The notes under the pieces: generated by a model | What the model was told of the DNA's origin: nothing | Seen by the model: the letters and a program-made list of their open reading frames with translations, nothing else | Databases searched by the model: none | Shown: positions 43,534-52,093 of the stretch, piece after piece | Layout: the number at the start of each line of letters is the position of its first letter | How positions within the stretch are numbered: position 1 is the stretch's first letter | Program-made: the position numbers and the translations under genes | DNA from: Sporosarcina luteola | GTDB taxonomy: Bacteria > Bacillota > Bacilli > Bacillales_A > Planococcaceae | Assembly: GCF_023715245.1 (NCBI RefSeq) | Contig: NZ_JAMBNV010000001.1 | Location: 248,001-312,000, forward strand | DNA length: 64,000 bases | Reading direction: 5' to 3'

Positions 43534-44805
43534 ATGGCATATGTATTCGGATACTCACTCACAGCTAAGACTGAACGGATATTGAAACTTTTAATATCAT
43601 ATCGAGGGATGACCGCCCGTCAAATGGCTCATATATACTTTGGAACTCATCAGATTAATCTTTCGCAAGAAAAGTCTATCTATAATGATTTGGCTAAATT
43701 AAAGAAGCAGGGATTGGTCAAATCCATGCGCCTGCAGCAAAATGTTTCAAAAGGTTCTTTGTATTATTTAACCCCGTCAGGATACGACTGTACGAAGGAT
43801 TTGCTTAACATTCATCAAGGACAATCCGGTTTTGGTTGGATGCCGTCAGACTTCGGCGATTATGATGTCGCTGATTTATCCTATGAGCTTTATCAGCCAC
43901 CTTTAAAACAGGTTGCACATCATTTAATGCTGATTGACTTCTTTATTCAATTGTACGCTGCTAGTGATGATTTGTTTGAAGTGATACCCCACCGCCATAA
44001 CTTATATGCAGCAAAGAAATACAATACGGCTGAAGGAATTCAACAATATCGGCCAGATGCTGAAATTAGTATTGATGGGAAGTTGTATACTGTGGAAATC
44101 GATCGTGCCACAGAATCGCACGAGCAGTTGCTGCAGAAGTTTATAACATACAGGCGTTATTTTGATGCGCATGTTAACAAAAAAAATGAAGAATTACCTG
44201 TGGGCATTCTGTTCGTTGTGGAATCTCGAAGAAGGGATCAAGGTATACGTAGACGCTGGCATAATATCCTTAGCGCTTTCTACAAAGCTCTATCCCCGTA
44301 CAGCCAACAAGTAAATTTGATTATGACAACTATGGATCAGGTATCATCTACCCTCCACCTTGAACAAAAACGCTCGTTCTATCGAAAGCAGATAACGAAA
44401 CACTTGAAAAGTTATTTAACAGAGAATCAAGAGGCTTATTTCTTGGGCTCCGAAGTACAAAAGAACCCATTAGTGGCTTGTGTTCGAGATTCACAATCCC
44501 AATACCGTATCTTATTTTGCGAAATAGTGCAGGAATTTGAAAGTTCCATCTACAGCAAGTTTACACAGTTTCAAAACAACGAACTGCAGACGTATATATC
44601 ACGAAATCCAATTTCAAAATGGCAAGGATCAAAGTATCTTGACTATCGATGCGTGTTATTCTATCCTCAAGCAAAACCGGTCATTATAGATTCATTCAGC
44701 TCATACAAAGTGGATCCGCAACTGGATTATTCATTGTCATTGCTCTCTAGAAATCTTGATTTTCATTCCTTTAATCCGCTCTTAAATTTACGGGTCAGTT
44801 ATTAA
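43534..44805 (+). CDS. Replication-relaxation family protein
   Basis: A 423-residue protein with an N-terminal winged helix (about residues 10-85: LLISYRGMTARQMAHIYFG, SIYNDLAKLKKQGLVKSM). The central domain around RPDAEISIDGKLYTVEIDRATESHEQLLQKFITYRRYF has Asp/Glu/Lys spacing like a restriction-endonuclease-fold nuclease, as in the Replic_Relax family of plasmids and conjugative elements. The ATG follows AGGAGGTGCC. It suggests the island can be mobilised or replicate, although no clear relaxase, coupling protein or mating-pore gene is present. Confidence 0.7.
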   Translation: MAYVFGYSLTAKTERILKLLISYRGMTARQMAHIYFGTHQINLSQEKSIYNDLAKLKKQGLVKSMRLQQNVSKGSLYYLTPSGYDCTKDLLNIHQGQSGFGWMPSDFGDYDVADLSYELYQPPLKQVAHHLMLIDFFIQLYAASDDLFEVIPHRHNLYAAKKYNTAEGIQQYRPDAEISIDGKLYTVEIDRATESHEQLLQKFITYRRYFDAHVNKKNEELPVGILFVVESRRRDQGIRRRWHNILSAFYKALSPYSQQVNLIMTTMDQVSSTLHLEQKRSFYRKQITKHLKSYLTENQEAYFLGSEVQKNPLVACVRDSQSQYRILFCEIVQEFESSIYSKFTQFQNNELQTYISRNPISKWQGSKYLDYRCVLFYPQAKPVIIDSFSSYKVDPQLDYSLSLLSRNLDFHSFNPLLNLRVSY

Positions 44806-44863
44806 AGCTTCAATCATTAGTCTAATTAAATGGCGGATAAAGGTGCTGAAAAAGGAAAAACGG

Positions 44864-44897
44864 ATTCAAGAACGTCCACAATGGGCGTTCTTTTTTA
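44864..44897 (+). terminator. Intrinsic terminator after replication-relaxation gene
   Basis: AAGAACGTCC pairs with GGGCGTTCTT around ACAAT, followed by T residues. Confidence 0.8.
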
Positions 44898-44949
44898 GGA
44901 GGATTTCAGTTTCATTTTGACGAATACGGGGTAGAGGAGGGTTGGAATT

Positions 44950-45114
44950 ATGAATGAAAAGTATTTCGAGATGGATTGCGCAATGTTGGAAATAATTCTG
45001 GAGCGAATGAAGAATTCGTTTAGTGATCTTGATAGCCTTCGAATTGTAGAGTCTATGCAACAAGATCTTGAAAAGATAAGAGACAGGCACGAAATAGAGT
45101 ATTCGAAGATATAA
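44950..45114 (+). CDS. Small acidic helical protein (54 aa), hypothetical
   Basis: An open frame of 54 codons behind GGAGGGTTGG. It begins MNEKYFEMDCAMLEIILERM and ends RHEIEYSKI, is almost entirely predicted helical and has no Cys pair or signal. A terminator follows at once. The gene-like ribosome site and terminator make it a likely real small gene. No family was recognised. Confidence 0.5.
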   Translation: MNEKYFEMDCAMLEIILERMKNSFSDLDSLRIVESMQQDLEKIRDRHEIEYSKI

Positions 45115-45151
45115 AGCTAAATATAAAAGAGAATCAACAGATATTACCTTG

Positions 45152-45176
45152 ACGTCCAGCAGGACGTTTTTTTTTG
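45152..45176 (+). terminator. Terminator after the 54-aa gene
   Basis: ACGTCC-AGCA-GGACGT followed by nine T residues. Confidence 0.8.
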
Positions 45177-45413
45177 TGGTTAAGAGAAATAAGGATGAGG
45201 GAAGGGAGAGGGTCTGATTATCAAGAAGCACAACAAAAATATGTCTAAACTATAGATACTAATCACTTCATTAATATGTCTTCACTGGGGAATGTACGTT
45301 CTGTATAATGAGGATGAGTGGAGTGATTGTTGTGTGATAGATAAACAATCTTTAGTATCAACAACTTTCTTTGCACTTGTTCCATTGGTCGATATAGAGA
45401 GGATGATTGTTAA

Positions 45414-45758
45414 ATGAAGGTAAATGGAGAAATAAAAGACCGTGGCCGAATTAAATGGACAGCATTGATGTTGCCGGAGCATTTGACAGAATTGAGGGAC
45501 TGGTACGCCGAAGATGCACATACCGAACAGCCGGAACTGACAGAGTGGAATCTAGCAGCAATCCAAGATGAAATCGAAATAGCATATAAACGAAAATGCG
45601 AAACGTTGATAAAGACTTGGCGAGACAACCGAATTGTTGAATACCAGGGTATTGTTGAAACAATCGACCTATATAATAAATCTATCTTGCTGGCTGACTC
45701 TATTGGTGATTTCAGACTCTCAATCGAACATATCATTTCAGCGCAATGCATCGACTGA
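45414..45758 (+). CDS. YolD-like protein
   Basis: A 114-residue member of the YolD family: DRGRIKWTALMLPEHLTELRDWY is the characteristic N-terminal segment, followed by helices with IQDEIEIAYKRKCETLIKTWRD. YolD proteins usually sit next to a UvrX-type Y-family DNA polymerase on prophages and mobile elements; no such polymerase is in this island, so it may be an orphan or act on a chromosomal partner. A terminator overlaps its stop. Confidence 0.75.
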   Translation: MKVNGEIKDRGRIKWTALMLPEHLTELRDWYAEDAHTEQPELTEWNLAAIQDEIEIAYKRKCETLIKTWRDNRIVEYQGIVETIDLYNKSILLADSIGDFRLSIEHIISAQCID

Positions 45759-45781
45759 CCACTCTTTGAAGTGGTCTTTTG
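45757..45781 (+). terminator. Terminator after yolD-like gene
   Basis: GACCACT-CTTTGA-AGTGGTC followed by TTTT. Confidence 0.8.
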
Positions 45782-46285
45782 TATTGTAGTAATGGGAAGT
45801 ATTTGTTATAAGTTACAATAATTTGTTAGTAGCGTTGATATAAATCAGTACTTTCTGTATTATTAATGATATCCGGGTATTTGAAATTAATGACAGCTGT
45901 TATCCCATGGAGGAGAGTTATTTTACGGTTAAAGCAATAAATTGGTTAATAATTATAGTCATAGTCATCTAAATGGAAATGCTGGTTACTCTGATGATGA
46001 CTCGGTAACTGAAATTTCCGTACAGATACCACATTGGCAAGCCGCTGGGGACTTGGCATTTCGCCATCCGCCCATTTTTTCTGACTACCCTAACAATACC
46101 CCTACAAATCGCTTCATTTGTATAGAAAAATGTCCACATGCATATTCCTGAAGTGCGTTCAGCCATACCCAGGATATTGCTTCTTTATCAACAAACCTAC
46201 GGAGTGAAGTTACCGAAGAATTCAGGTCGTGAATCTAGCCAATTTGATGGAAAAGGCACGTTGTTTTTTCAGGGAGGAAGATAAG
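45782..46285. other. Gap without a convincing gene
   Basis: About 500 bp. GGAGGAGAG at 45910 has no matching start with a long frame, and short frames on both strands (e.g. minus 46166-45969) lack ribosome sites. The stretch 46035-46085 is GC-richer than its surroundings and holds a TGGCAAG...TTGGCA repeat, perhaps a decayed fragment of other DNA. Confidence 0.4.
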
Positions 46286-46525
46286 TTGGTGACAGGTAAA
46301 ATTCGCGTAATTGATATTCTAACAGATCAAGAATTGATGGAAATCGAGGAATGCGAAGCTAATATCATTATGGCTAGATCACCTTTCGAGATTAGAAAGA
46401 ACAGAGAGCGTGCACTAGAATTATTAGCAAGGGCGAGAGCGCGATATGCAGCAAAACATATTACAGTTGTTTCTTCTTCAACCACTCCATTCAACCATAA
46501 AGAGAAAGGTAATCCTAACTACTAA
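46286..46525 (+). CDS. Small basic/acidic helical protein (79 aa), hypothetical
   Basis: Starts at a TTG eight nt after AGGGAGGAAG and encodes about 79 residues (VTGKIRVIDILTDQELMEIEECEANIIMARSPFEI... to KEKGNPNY). It is mainly helical, has no membrane segment and has an Arg/Ala-rich helix near residue 55. A terminator follows. I do not recognise a family. It directly precedes the Abi_C gene. Confidence 0.55.
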   Translation: MVTGKIRVIDILTDQELMEIEECEANIIMARSPFEIRKNRERALELLARARARYAAKHITVVSSSTTPFNHKEKGNPNY

Positions 46526-46537
46526 TAAAAATGTAAT

Positions 46538-46572
46538 AATCTTGTTGACCTGTAAACCAACAAGATTTTTCG
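46538..46572 (+). terminator. Terminator before the Abi_C gene
   Basis: AATCTTGTTG pairs with CAACAAGATT across a 10-nt loop, then TTTT. Confidence 0.8.
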
Positions 46573-46682
46573 ACTGATTAAATGCTCAAGGACTATATAA
46601 TAAATACGTTATAATCTAATCTCCAAGGGACTAATTACATGTGGAGAAGGAAATGCCAAATAATCAAAAGGGGGGGCTCCAA

Positions 46683-47489
46683 GTGGCAGAATTAAATTGT
46701 ATTGAAAAAATGAGGTTGGAAAAATTACTTGAAATGGGATCAGGATATGTCCTTAACTTTTCCGATAGAACGTTCAGTGACTTTGTATGGGAAACGGTTG
46801 GAAAGGATATATATGAGCAACAATACGCCTTTAATGGGAATTCTAAGGCAAAACGCTTACGTGCTTTCTGGGAAATTGAATCAAATTATACTGTGTCAAT
46901 TTTATTGAAAGCCCTGATTGAATATTGGAGAGAAATACAAAGAGAAGACATAACTATTGAAGATGCCACTTGGACACTAAGAGATGATTGTTGGAAAATA
47001 GCAGTGAATTTAGGTGAAGATGGAGTTTCCGAACATGTTGACCATTTAGTTGCAGTCGCCGCTGAAGAAATGGATTTTACCTTACTAGCAAAAACGATTC
47101 GTGACAGCATCGAGAAAAATGAACCAGGGATAGCGTTGGACCGTCTACATACATACGTTGTCAAATATTTGCGGAAGCTTTGTCAAAAGCACGGAATCGC
47201 CACAGGAAAAGATAAACCGCTTCATAGTATATTCGGGGAATATATCAAGCTTATTGATGAGCAAGGTCATATCGAAACAGAGATGACGCGGAGGATATTA
47301 AAAACGTCCATTTCACTTTTGGATGCTTTTAATCCTGTCAGGAACGATAAAACATTTGCCCATGACAATCCATTGCTGAACTATGACGAGAGCATGCTGA
47401 TTTTTAAAAACATCTCTGCCCTCATTTTGTTTGTGGAATCGATTGAAAAAGAAATGAATGAACAATCTAAATATGATTTGCCGTTTTAA
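46683..47489 (+). CDS. Abortive infection family protein (Abi_C domain)
   Basis: About 268 residues. The N-terminal block LLEMGSGYVLNFSDRTFSDFVWE and the LRAFWEIESNYTVSILLKALIEYW segment are typical of Abi_C-domain proteins. The C-terminal domain (about 150-260) shows RLHTYVVKYLRKLCQKHGI, LHSIFGEYIK and the most conserved block DAFNPVRNDKTFAHDNPLL. Such proteins are linked with phage abortive infection, though the mechanism is not known. GTG at 46683 sits eight nt after GGGGGG; an ATG ten codons upstream is the alternative. It lies in the middle of the island, next to the J-domain gene. Confidence 0.8.
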   Translation: MAELNCIEKMRLEKLLEMGSGYVLNFSDRTFSDFVWETVGKDIYEQQYAFNGNSKAKRLRAFWEIESNYTVSILLKALIEYWREIQREDITIEDATWTLRDDCWKIAVNLGEDGVSEHVDHLVAVAAEEMDFTLLAKTIRDSIEKNEPGIALDRLHTYVVKYLRKLCQKHGIATGKDKPLHSIFGEYIKLIDEQGHIETEMTRRILKTSISLLDAFNPVRNDKTFAHDNPLLNYDESMLIFKNISALILFVESIEKEMNEQSKYDLPF

Positions 47490-47629
47490 TAGCTACGAAG
47501 CAGCACGGGATGAAAAAGAAACTGTAGATCTATTGTTTATTATTGGAGTGGCCCGGTTAACTGTTGGTTGACTACTAATAGTTTTACAACATTTAGGGAC
47601 TGGCTTATTTCGAACGTTAGGGGGAGCTT

Positions 47630-48604
47630 ATGAAGGACTTTATCGATTACTATGAAGTTTTGGGCGTTTCCCCGCGTGCTAGCACAGAGTTGATAAAAAA
47701 AGCATATAGAATTGCCGCAAAGCAATCACACCCCGATACAGGTGGCTCTGAGTCCGATTTTATTATTTTGCAAACAGCTTATGAAACGCTTATAGATGAT
47801 ACCTTGAGAGGTAGGTATGATGAAATTTATAAGGTAGCTCATTCAAAAGAAGATAGGGAAGACATTAATCGCGAACAACAAGATTCTGGCAAGCAATATC
47901 AATCAGATAAATCTGGAACCAAATCAGCAGCAGATATGCATGCCGAATCTGAACCTCATGCTAAAATCAGAAAACCTATTTGGAAGTACGTTGCCAGTGG
48001 TTTTGTTTTACTGACTATTATCGCTAAAATTTACAGCAATGTGTCGGACCCGGACGCTAATGATCAGATGCCTACTTACAATTATGAGTTATGGAATTAC
48101 CACCAAGTTATAGATGATGAAAAGTCAAAGACAAACAAAGATGAAAATACCTTTCTTATAGAGAATAGCAAGGACATTAATCAAACAGGGAATACTAAAG
48201 AAAAAGCACTGAACAATTTGAGTGAAGAATACTCCCATGGACCGTATTCTTTTTATGTGTCAGATTTCTACCGAATTGAACAGGAACAGGCGTTAGGGGC
48301 AAAAGTATGGGAAATCGGTTCAGACATTGAGATTTTGGAATTTGCAAAACAGGAGTTTCAAGTCTGGGATGACAAATTAAACGAGATTTATCAGATCCTG
48401 CGTGAACAGTTACCGCAAAATGTTTTTAACTCCTTACGTGAATCGCAGCGTCAGTGGATTGTGACACGTGATAAAATCGCAGAAGAAGCTGCTTTTGATT
48501 TTAAAGGAGGAAGCTGGGAGCATGCTGTTTATGATACATCACGTGCTGAAGAAACACGTAAACGTTGTTATTGGCTTGTTACAAACTACTTGGTTGATGA
48601 ATAA
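47630..48604 (+). CDS. J-domain, transmembrane, LprI-like (DUF1311) fusion protein
   Basis: A 324-residue three-part protein. Residues about 5-62 are a J-domain with the HPD triad (SHPDTGG) that stimulates Hsp70. After a polar Gln/Ser linker, one membrane segment (about 120-142) follows. The C-terminal domain (about 220-320) resembles LprI/DUF1311, with AKQEFQVWDDKLNEIYQIL, LRESQRQWIVTRDKIAEE and RCYWLVTNYL; LprI domains are known from lysozyme-inhibiting lipoproteins. The topology puts the J-domain in the cytosol and the LprI domain outside. AGGGGGAGC precedes the ATG. The combination is unusual, and its place beside Abi_C suggests a defence or envelope-stress role. Confidence 0.75.
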   Translation: MKDFIDYYEVLGVSPRASTELIKKAYRIAAKQSHPDTGGSESDFIILQTAYETLIDDTLRGRYDEIYKVAHSKEDREDINREQQDSGKQYQSDKSGTKSAADMHAESEPHAKIRKPIWKYVASGFVLLTIIAKIYSNVSDPDANDQMPTYNYELWNYHQVIDDEKSKTNKDENTFLIENSKDINQTGNTKEKALNNLSEEYSHGPYSFYVSDFYRIEQEQALGAKVWEIGSDIEILEFAKQEFQVWDDKLNEIYQILREQLPQNVFNSLRESQRQWIVTRDKIAEEAAFDFKGGSWEHAVYDTSRAEETRKRCYWLVTNYLVDE

Positions 48605-48687
48605 TACTTCATTAGGTAAAAATGTTTTTTTATTTATTAACGATAAATGAGATTTTCCTGAAAGGGTTCTAGCCAATTAGTGAAAAT

Positions 48688-48736
48688 TATGAGCTTGATT
48701 CCTTACAAATTAAACTGAGGAATTAGGCTTTTTTAT
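48688..48736 (+). terminator. Terminator-like hairpin after the J-domain gene
   Basis: An imperfect pairing of AGCTTGATTCCTT with AGGAATTAGGCT across a long loop, then six T residues. Confidence 0.5.
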
Positions 48737-48790
48737 TATTCGAAAGATCCTAATAATCATCCAATCAATTACGCACTTCCAATAGAAATA

Positions 48791-48825
48791 ATAGGTTACG
48801 ATATTACTCCCTTATCGTAACCTAT
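48791..48825. promoter_or_regulatory. Inverted repeat upstream of the second recombinase
   Basis: TAGGTTACGAT and ATCGTAACCTA form an 11 bp perfect inverted repeat separated by about 11 bp. No T run follows, so an operator or recombination site is more likely than a terminator. A -10-like GATAAAAT lies 3' of it. Confidence 0.45.
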
Positions 48826-48881
48826 ATGATAAAATAGAGTATAAGGAATCTAGTCAAATTACTTCGCAGGGGAGTGATTCA

Positions 48882-49784
48882 ATGGAACGAAGTGGGAATG
48901 TTGTGTATGCGAGAGACTTTGAAAATCGAAAACGTCATGCAGAGCAGGAACAAAAAATTTTTGAAATTGAAAATCATATCCCGGATGGATACCAAAGTGA
49001 CATTCGTATGTACCAGAAATATTGTGAAGAAACACATCAGGGAGAAACTCCTCAATCCTTTCTCGACTACTTGTTCATTTCTGTCACCGAGGAAGCTGTG
49101 AAGAAGAATACGTGGGAAAAACGGGTTGTTGCCTTACGGAAATACTTCACCATTGAGCATGGCATCCAGTTTGATGAAACCGTTCAATCTAAAATCGCCA
49201 TCACTCGGAAATTGTACCGGGAGGAAGGGCGTGAACGTCTGGTGCGGGAAACCGGGAAGACTCCGGTCGATATTGAAGAATTGCTTCACGTCATTGACCG
49301 ACTCGACACAAGGGCAAAGGCGATCTGCCTGGTCAACCTTGACACGGCGAACAGACCAAATGAAATGGTGAATCTTCAAGTTCAGGATTTTTATTTGGAT
49401 GGACGATATGTGAGTGTTCACCTGCGAAAACAAGAAAAGTGGCATAACAAGCGTTTGCAGCCGAGTACAGTTGAGGCAATCCAGGCATATATTAACGAAT
49501 ACGGATTGCAGCCTTACGATCATTTCGTGGGGAGCCGGAGAAAAGACGGGAAATTTGAAGGTGTGAAAATCTCCGAAACTGCCTACCGCAAGCAGTTGAG
49601 GAAATGGACGGGTTACACACCTTATAATTTCAGAAAAACGTTGGTCGCCTTCATGCACTCGTCAGGGGCTGACTTGTCTACAATTGCTAAACAGACTGGG
49701 CATCAATCGCTTGAAACATTGGACAAGCATTATCTAACAGTATCAGACACGACAGTGGACAAATTCATGCGTTATAAAAAGTAA
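48882..49784 (+). CDS. Second tyrosine recombinase (XerC/D-like size)
   Basis: A 300-residue site-specific recombinase with an N-terminal core-binding domain and a catalytic domain. The catalytic residues are Arg in DTANRPNEMVNL, Lys in LRKQEKWHNKRLQ, Arg in PYNFRKTLVAF, His in TGHQSLE and Tyr in LDKHYLTVS. In the HxxR box the first His is replaced by Asn (Y-N-F-R), a tolerated but uncommon variant. It has no arm-binding domain and lies mid-island rather than at an att site. It may act on another site, such as the inverted repeat upstream or the cassette palindromes; this is speculative. Confidence 0.85.
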   Translation: MERSGNVVYARDFENRKRHAEQEQKIFEIENHIPDGYQSDIRMYQKYCEETHQGETPQSFLDYLFISVTEEAVKKNTWEKRVVALRKYFTIEHGIQFDETVQSKIAITRKLYREEGRERLVRETGKTPVDIEELLHVIDRLDTRAKAICLVNLDTANRPNEMVNLQVQDFYLDGRYVSVHLRKQEKWHNKRLQPSTVEAIQAYINEYGLQPYDHFVGSRRKDGKFEGVKISETAYRKQLRKWTGYTPYNFRKTLVAFMHSSGADLSTIAKQTGHQSLETLDKHYLTVSDTTVDKFMRYKK

Positions 49785-49800
49785 TTAATAAAAGTGGAAG

Positions 49801-50028
49801 ATGAAACGATTCTGGACGCTAGGCTGCTACCTCGGTAAAGACGGGGGAAGGCAATTCTCGGCTAAATTCGTGTCTAATAGGATGGCTGGTGGAAAAGTTT
49901 CAGGTGGTTTACTTCAAAAAATAAACAATGATGAAAAAGCGGGATTTAAAGAGATGAAATGTTTATTCAGGACAATTAAGAGTTTAACTTATTTTTCGAA
50001 AAATGGTATCATAACTCAAAAAAAATAG
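49801..50028 (+). CDS. Possible small protein, doubtful
   Basis: A 75-codon frame starting 17 bases after the recombinase stop, with AAGTGGAAG just upstream. The composition (many Lys/Gly, no clear domain) is weak evidence. It could be a chance frame in the trailer of the recombinase transcript. Confidence 0.25.
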   Translation: MKRFWTLGCYLGKDGGRQFSAKFVSNRMAGGKVSGGLLQKINNDEKAGFKEMKCLFRTIKSLTYFSKNGIITQKK

Positions 50029-50052
50029 CAATAAACAAGGGGAGGAATAAGA

Positions 50053-50409
50053 ATGGGGAAAAAACAAAGGGGACGGTGGAGTACGAAAGTAAATGTTCTA
50101 AAGCAAGATAGAATAATTTTTGATGAAGAAGGTTATGATGTAGGTTTTCATGATAGCAGATATCACTTAGGTAAATATACCGTTAAGGGTTTTGGTGAGC
50201 AATTTTATAAGGATTATGAACAAGGTTATAAAGATGCCTATGGAAAGTTTGATTCAAAAGGCTATGAAAAGGGTCTTGATGAGTATTTTGGAAACATCGA
50301 TAAAAAACAAGATTTAAATAGCAGAAGTAAAAATAAAGGCTGTTTGGCATTTATTTTTTCATTAGGTGGAGTTGTAGGTTTAATCAATCTATGTATGAAG
50401 GTATTATAA
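50053..50409 (+). CDS. Hypothetical protein with C-terminal membrane segment (118 aa)
   Basis: Starts at ATG behind AAGGGGAGGAA, an excellent ribosome site. Residues 1-90 are polar and rich in Tyr/Gly/Lys with repeated GYDVG, GYKDAYGKF, GYEKGLDEYFG patterns. Residues 97-116 (GCLAFIFSLGGVVGLINLCM) form a probable tail anchor. No family was recognised. It lies just before cargo block B. Confidence 0.55.
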   Translation: MGKKQRGRWSTKVNVLKQDRIIFDEEGYDVGFHDSRYHLGKYTVKGFGEQFYKDYEQGYKDAYGKFDSKGYEKGLDEYFGNIDKKQDLNSRSKNKGCLAFIFSLGGVVGLINLCMKVL

Positions 50410-50639
50410 GGCCAAATCAATACCAGTAGACTCCAAAACGTACCATCATCCACTATTTATCTTTATCGAAACACCCAGATATATACAAGTAACGGCTTCG
50501 GTTGATGGGGAGAAAAGTGCAATTAACAACGTAAATAACAGGTTAATCAGCATATATTTCAACAGTGAAATAACCATAAAAAAACAAGTAAAAGCGCTCA
50601 GAAATGAAGTGACCCCAAAAAGTTGGACATTGTATTAAT

Positions 50640-51434
50640 TTAAGCTGCGCGTTGGGCAAGAGTCCGGTATTGTACAGGACTCTTGCCTTTTAATTTTGAC
50701 TTGATACGTTTGTTATTATAGTAATTCATATATTCTTCAAGTTCTTTTTTAAAATGATCAACACTTTCAAATTCATTTAAATATAGAAATTCAGACTTCA
50801 TGATCCCAAAGAAGTTCTCAATCACAGCGTTGTCATAACAGTTTCCCTTACGGGACATACTCTGTATTATGCCGTGTTCTTTTAAGGCATGGCGATACTG
50901 TTTCATTTGGTAATGCCATCCCTGGTCTGAATGAAGAATAAGTTCATCCTCATCCTTCAATCGCTCAAAAGACTTCTCTAACATATCTGATACTAGTGAG
51001 TAAGTTGGCCTGGAACCTAGAGTGTATGTGATGATTTCACCATTAAATAAATCAAGAATAGGAGATAGATAGAGCTTCTCTCCGAATAACTTGAACTCTG
51101 TAATATCTGTTACCCATTTTTGATTTGGCTTTTCGGCATTGAAATCACGATCTAACACATTTGGCGCTATCTTCCCAACCTGCCCTTTATACGAACGATA
51201 TTTCTTCATACGGACAACACATTTCAAGCCTAATTCCTTCATTATTCGCTGCACTTTTTTATGATTCACTTTATATCCTTTGTTTTCTAACTCGTCCTTG
51301 ATACGACGATAGCCGTAACGGCCTTTGTGTTCATGATATATTGACTGAATCATTACCTTTAACTCCGCATCCTTGTCTGGACGATTAAATTGATCAATCC
51401 AGTAATAGTAGGTGCTACGGGGTATACCAGCCAA
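50640..51434 (-). CDS. IS3-family transposase OrfB (DDE catalytic part)
   Basis: A 264-residue catalytic part counted from a TTG, but the frame is open further upstream (from about 51505) and is most likely joined to OrfA by -1 frameshifting. It has an HTH_21 domain and an integrase core. The DDE residues are in WVTDITEF, HSDQGWHY and AVIENFFG (D-D-35-E type). GRYGYRRIKDEL and SRKGNCYDNA are family hallmarks. It appears intact. Confidence 0.92.
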   Translation of the reverse strand: MAGIPRSTYYYWIDQFNRPDKDAELKVMIQSIYHEHKGRYGYRRIKDELENKGYKVNHKKVQRIMKELGLKCVVRMKKYRSYKGQVGKIAPNVLDRDFNAEKPNQKWVTDITEFKLFGEKLYLSPILDLFNGEIITYTLGSRPTYSLVSDMLEKSFERLKDEDELILHSDQGWHYQMKQYRHALKEHGIIQSMSRKGNCYDNAVIENFFGIMKSEFLYLNEFESVDHFKKELEEYMNYYNNKRIKSKLKGKSPVQYRTLAQRAA

Positions 51435-51478
51435 CTTTATAAGTGCTTTAACCGGGAATGTCAGCCTTAGTTCATAGA

Positions 51479-52003
51479 TTACTTTCGCTTTATCTTGTTT
51501 GGTGATTTTCCCTTGCTTTGAACTAAGGCATTCAACTTTTTTAAATACTCATTCTCCATTCGTAATTGTTCCACTTCGGCCTGTAAAGCTTCGACAGTAT
51601 CATCTTTTGAAGACTCGTTATTTCGTTTCTTTTGGGATTCTTTTTTCATGGATGGACGCCCCTTATTCTTAGAAGTGAGGGCGTCTACTCCACCTTTTTC
51701 AAAAAGGATCCTCCAAGCTCTTATCGTTGATGGAGAGGAGATGTTGAAAATTACAGCCGTTTCATTTGGTGACGTCCCATTATCACTCATGTAATTTAGT
51801 ACATCCAGTTTAAACTGTAAGGTGTAATTTGTGTAGTTTTTCTTCATTAAACTTTCTATGCCATGAACTTGATATTGCTTTACCCAGTTCATCACTACGC
51901 TTACAGATGTTCCAATTGACCTTTCGATTGATATATAACTTTCTCCGCCTTCTAAATACCGTTTAACAGCCGCTAATTTATAATCAAGCGTATACTTCGT
52001 CAT
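51479..52003 (-). CDS. IS3-family OrfA (helix-turn-helix part)
   Basis: A 174-residue DNA-binding part with two helix-turn-helix units (about residues 5-50 and 65-115) and a C-terminal leucine-zipper-like helix (VEALQAEVEQLRMENEYLKKLNAL) that mediates multimerisation. Near its end the heptamer GGGAAAA, in the X-XXY-YYZ phase, lies at 51512-51506; slipping by -1 there joins the OrfB frame without a stop. ATG at 52003 is close to the right inverted repeat. Confidence 0.9.
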   Translation of the reverse strand: MTKYTLDYKLAAVKRYLEGGESYISIERSIGTSVSVVMNWVKQYQVHGIESLMKKNYTNYTLQFKLDVLNYMSDNGTSPNETAVIFNISSPSTIRAWRILFEKGGVDALTSKNKGRPSMKKESQKKRNNESSKDDTVEALQAEVEQLRMENEYLKKLNALVQSKGKSPNKIKRK

Positions 52004-52093
52004 AGAAAAACTGCACCTCCAATAGTTGGATTGTGTCCAACAATTGGGGTGCAGTTCAAAATTGAGCGCTTTTTAGCGTAATATTCTACTATT

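Larger units (their letters stand above)
50605..52058 (-). mobile_element. IS3-family insertion sequence (IS150-like), 1454 bp, apparently intact
   Basis: Terminal inverted repeats are TGAAGTGACCCCAA...GTTGGACA at the left and, read inward, TGAACTGCACCCCAA...GTTGGACA at the right. Flanking AAA on both sides (50602-50604 and 52059-52061) is a 3 bp target duplication as usual for this family. It holds two overlapping frames with a programmed frameshift site. The 170 bp element it interrupts has an empty copy at 43079. Confidence 0.85.

Noticed and set aside
45942..46166. Small genes on both strands around 46,050
   Set aside because: The frames are short, overlap each other on opposite strands and lack ribosome sites.
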